Part shown: in pieces, positions 6,166 through 6,677 of the stretch | How positions within the stretch are numbered: position 1 is the stretch's first letter | How the letters are laid out: each line of letters starts with the position of its first letter | NCBI RefSeq assembly: GCF_000966975.1 | Contig: NZ_JZWV01001091.1 | Coordinates: forward strand, 1 to 6,677 | Source: Streptomyces katrae | GTDB taxonomy: Bacteria > Actinomycetota > Actinomycetes > Streptomycetales > Streptomycetaceae | Direction: 5' to 3' | Length of the DNA: 6,677 bases | Made by a program: the position numbers and the translations under genes | Notes under the pieces: model-generated | Seen by the model: the letters and a program-made list of their open reading frames with translations, nothing else | Told to the model about the DNA's origin: nothing | The model's database searches: none

Positions 6166-6322
6166 TCCGACGGCCGGAGAACCCTTGATCCAGGTCCACC
6201 GACCCCCGTCCGACCGGTCGCCGCAGGCCTCGCAGACGGCGGCCCCGAATGCCTCCGGCTCCCGCCTCACCACCTCTGACCTGCGAGGATGTGCGGCGAA
6301 CCCGGAGGCGGACGCAAAGGTC

Positions 6323-6355
6323 CCGCGCCGGGCCCGCACCGGCGGCCCGGCGCGG
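6323..6355. terminator. Strong 12-bp hairpin in the right-hand intergenic region
   Basis: A perfect 12-bp inverted repeat (6323-6334 with 6344-6355) encloses a 9-nt loop. No U-tract follows on +; on the minus strand a short CUUU lies just beyond. It could end a short transcript from the AT-rich island, insulate neighbours, or form part of a long leader of the downstream gene. Very GC-rich DNA makes chance stems more likely, but 12 perfect pairs are notable. Confidence 0.5.
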
Positions 6356-6468
6356 CCCCTCCGGGACCCGGGTATCGAACAGGCGGTCGTCGGGGGAGGA
6401 GTCATCGACACGATGCTGGCGCCCCGCGCCGGCACCGGCCAGCCGGAGGCGGCCGCCCGGGTCAGCGC

Positions 6469-6498
6469 CCCCCGGGGCGGGCCTCCGGCCCGCGGGGG
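6469..6498. other. GC-rich stem-loop upstream of the right-edge transporter
   Basis: An inner 7-bp stem (6477-6483 with 6487-6493, loop TCC) stacks on five C-G pairs (6469-6473 with 6494-6498) across a 3-nt bulge. It lies ~110 nt before the putative transporter start and could be a leader structure; chance pairing in local ~85 % GC DNA is possible. Confidence 0.35.
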
Positions 6499-6609
6499 CG
6501 GTGCCCGCGCCGTTGGTGGTGCCCAGGCCGTCCGGGCGGCGAAATGGCCCATCCGACGGGCTGCCGACCGGCCCATGGAGGCGGGCCGCCGCAGTGATCC
6601 AATGGACCG

Positions 6610-6677
6610 GTGACGATACGGTTCCTGCCCGCGCCCGGCGCGCCCCGCCGCCTGGCCGCCGCCCAGTTGAGCAACTC
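6610..6677 (+). CDS. Probable MFS transporter, N-terminal fragment (partial at right edge)
   Basis: From GTG 6610 the frame reads (V/M)TIRFLPAPGAPRRLAAAQLSNS and runs off the window. The RRLAAAQLSNS stretch resembles the entry to the first membrane helix of actinomycete MFS exporters, in which AQLxNSxGDG commonly follows. An in-frame stop at 6595-6597 excludes a longer start, and GTG 6610 is the only start codon after it. No good ribosome-binding site is visible, so start and even identity are moderate calls. Confidence 0.5.
   Translation, partial: MTIRFLPAPGAPRRLAAAQLSN

Larger units (their letters stand above)
6166..6609. other. 444-nt stretch without a convincing gene
   Basis: Frames are open here on both strands, including one on + from 6053 (or ATG 6116) to TGA 6611-6613 that overlaps the next start by GTGA. 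Its product is Ala/Gly/Arg/Pro-rich with no recognisable motif. A hand count over the last ~107 codons gives roughly 85, 71 and 83 % GC at codon positions 1, 2 and 3, without the marked third-position excess and low second position of real Streptomyces genes. I therefore read the stretch as non-coding; it holds two strong hairpins listed separately. Confidence 0.55.

Noticed and set aside
6053..6613. Open reading frame ending in a GTGA overlap with the right-edge transporter start
   Set aside because: Product is Ala/Gly/Arg/Pro-rich without motifs, and codon-position GC lacks the expected third-position excess; the overlap is tempting but may be chance.
1..6677. CRISPR array, tRNA/rRNA, transposase or attachment-site features
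   Set aside because: No regularly spaced repeats, cloverleaf-like genes, insertion-sequence ends or transposase motifs were seen on reading either strand.

Overview
The window looks like chromosomal DNA of a Streptomyces-type actinomycete. It has very high GC, strong G/C preference at third codon positions in the real genes, GTG starts, terminator hairpins without U-tracts, and a divergent regulatory region carrying an 11-nt-periodic repeat that resembles the Streptomyces PHO box. This is judged from the bases alone; no database search was possible.

Layout, left to right. (1) The last ~110 codons of a type-B carboxylesterase (+) enter from the left and overlap tail-to-tail by 23 nt with (2) a leftward gene for a membrane-anchored esterase, which has a long Pro/Gln/Gly/Tyr-rich N-terminus, one transmembrane helix and an intact Ser-Asp-His triad. 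(3) A 260-nt divergent promoter region follows, with a putative PHO box (three 11-nt units) directed at (4) a secreted phosphatase of the phosphoesterase/acid-phosphatase family. That gene is split by a perfect 14-bp tandem duplication which shifts the frame and creates an early TAG; removing one copy restores a continuous 296-residue protein. (5) An MFS transporter starts 2 nt after the phosphatase stop, and (6) a single-pass anchored TolB-like beta-propeller protein follows 57 nt later. These three rightward genes look like one transcription unit. (7) A strong 11-bp hairpin closes it and also faces (8) a leftward RimJ/RimL-type GNAT acetyltransferase. (9) About 630 nt without a convincing gene follow: an AT-rich island with inverted repeats, PHO-like half-sites upstream of the acetyltransferase, and two strong GC-rich hairpins. 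(10) The first ~22 codons of what looks like another MFS transporter run off the right edge.

Working picture: under phosphate limitation PhoP would switch on a unit made of a secreted phosphatase, an exporter or importer, and an extracytoplasmic propeller protein. In this sequence the first gene is disrupted. Because the transporter start has no good ribosome-binding site and lies directly behind the phosphatase stop, the duplication may also lower transporter translation. The duplication is the observation most worth checking, followed by the PHO box and the structured intergenic region at the right end.
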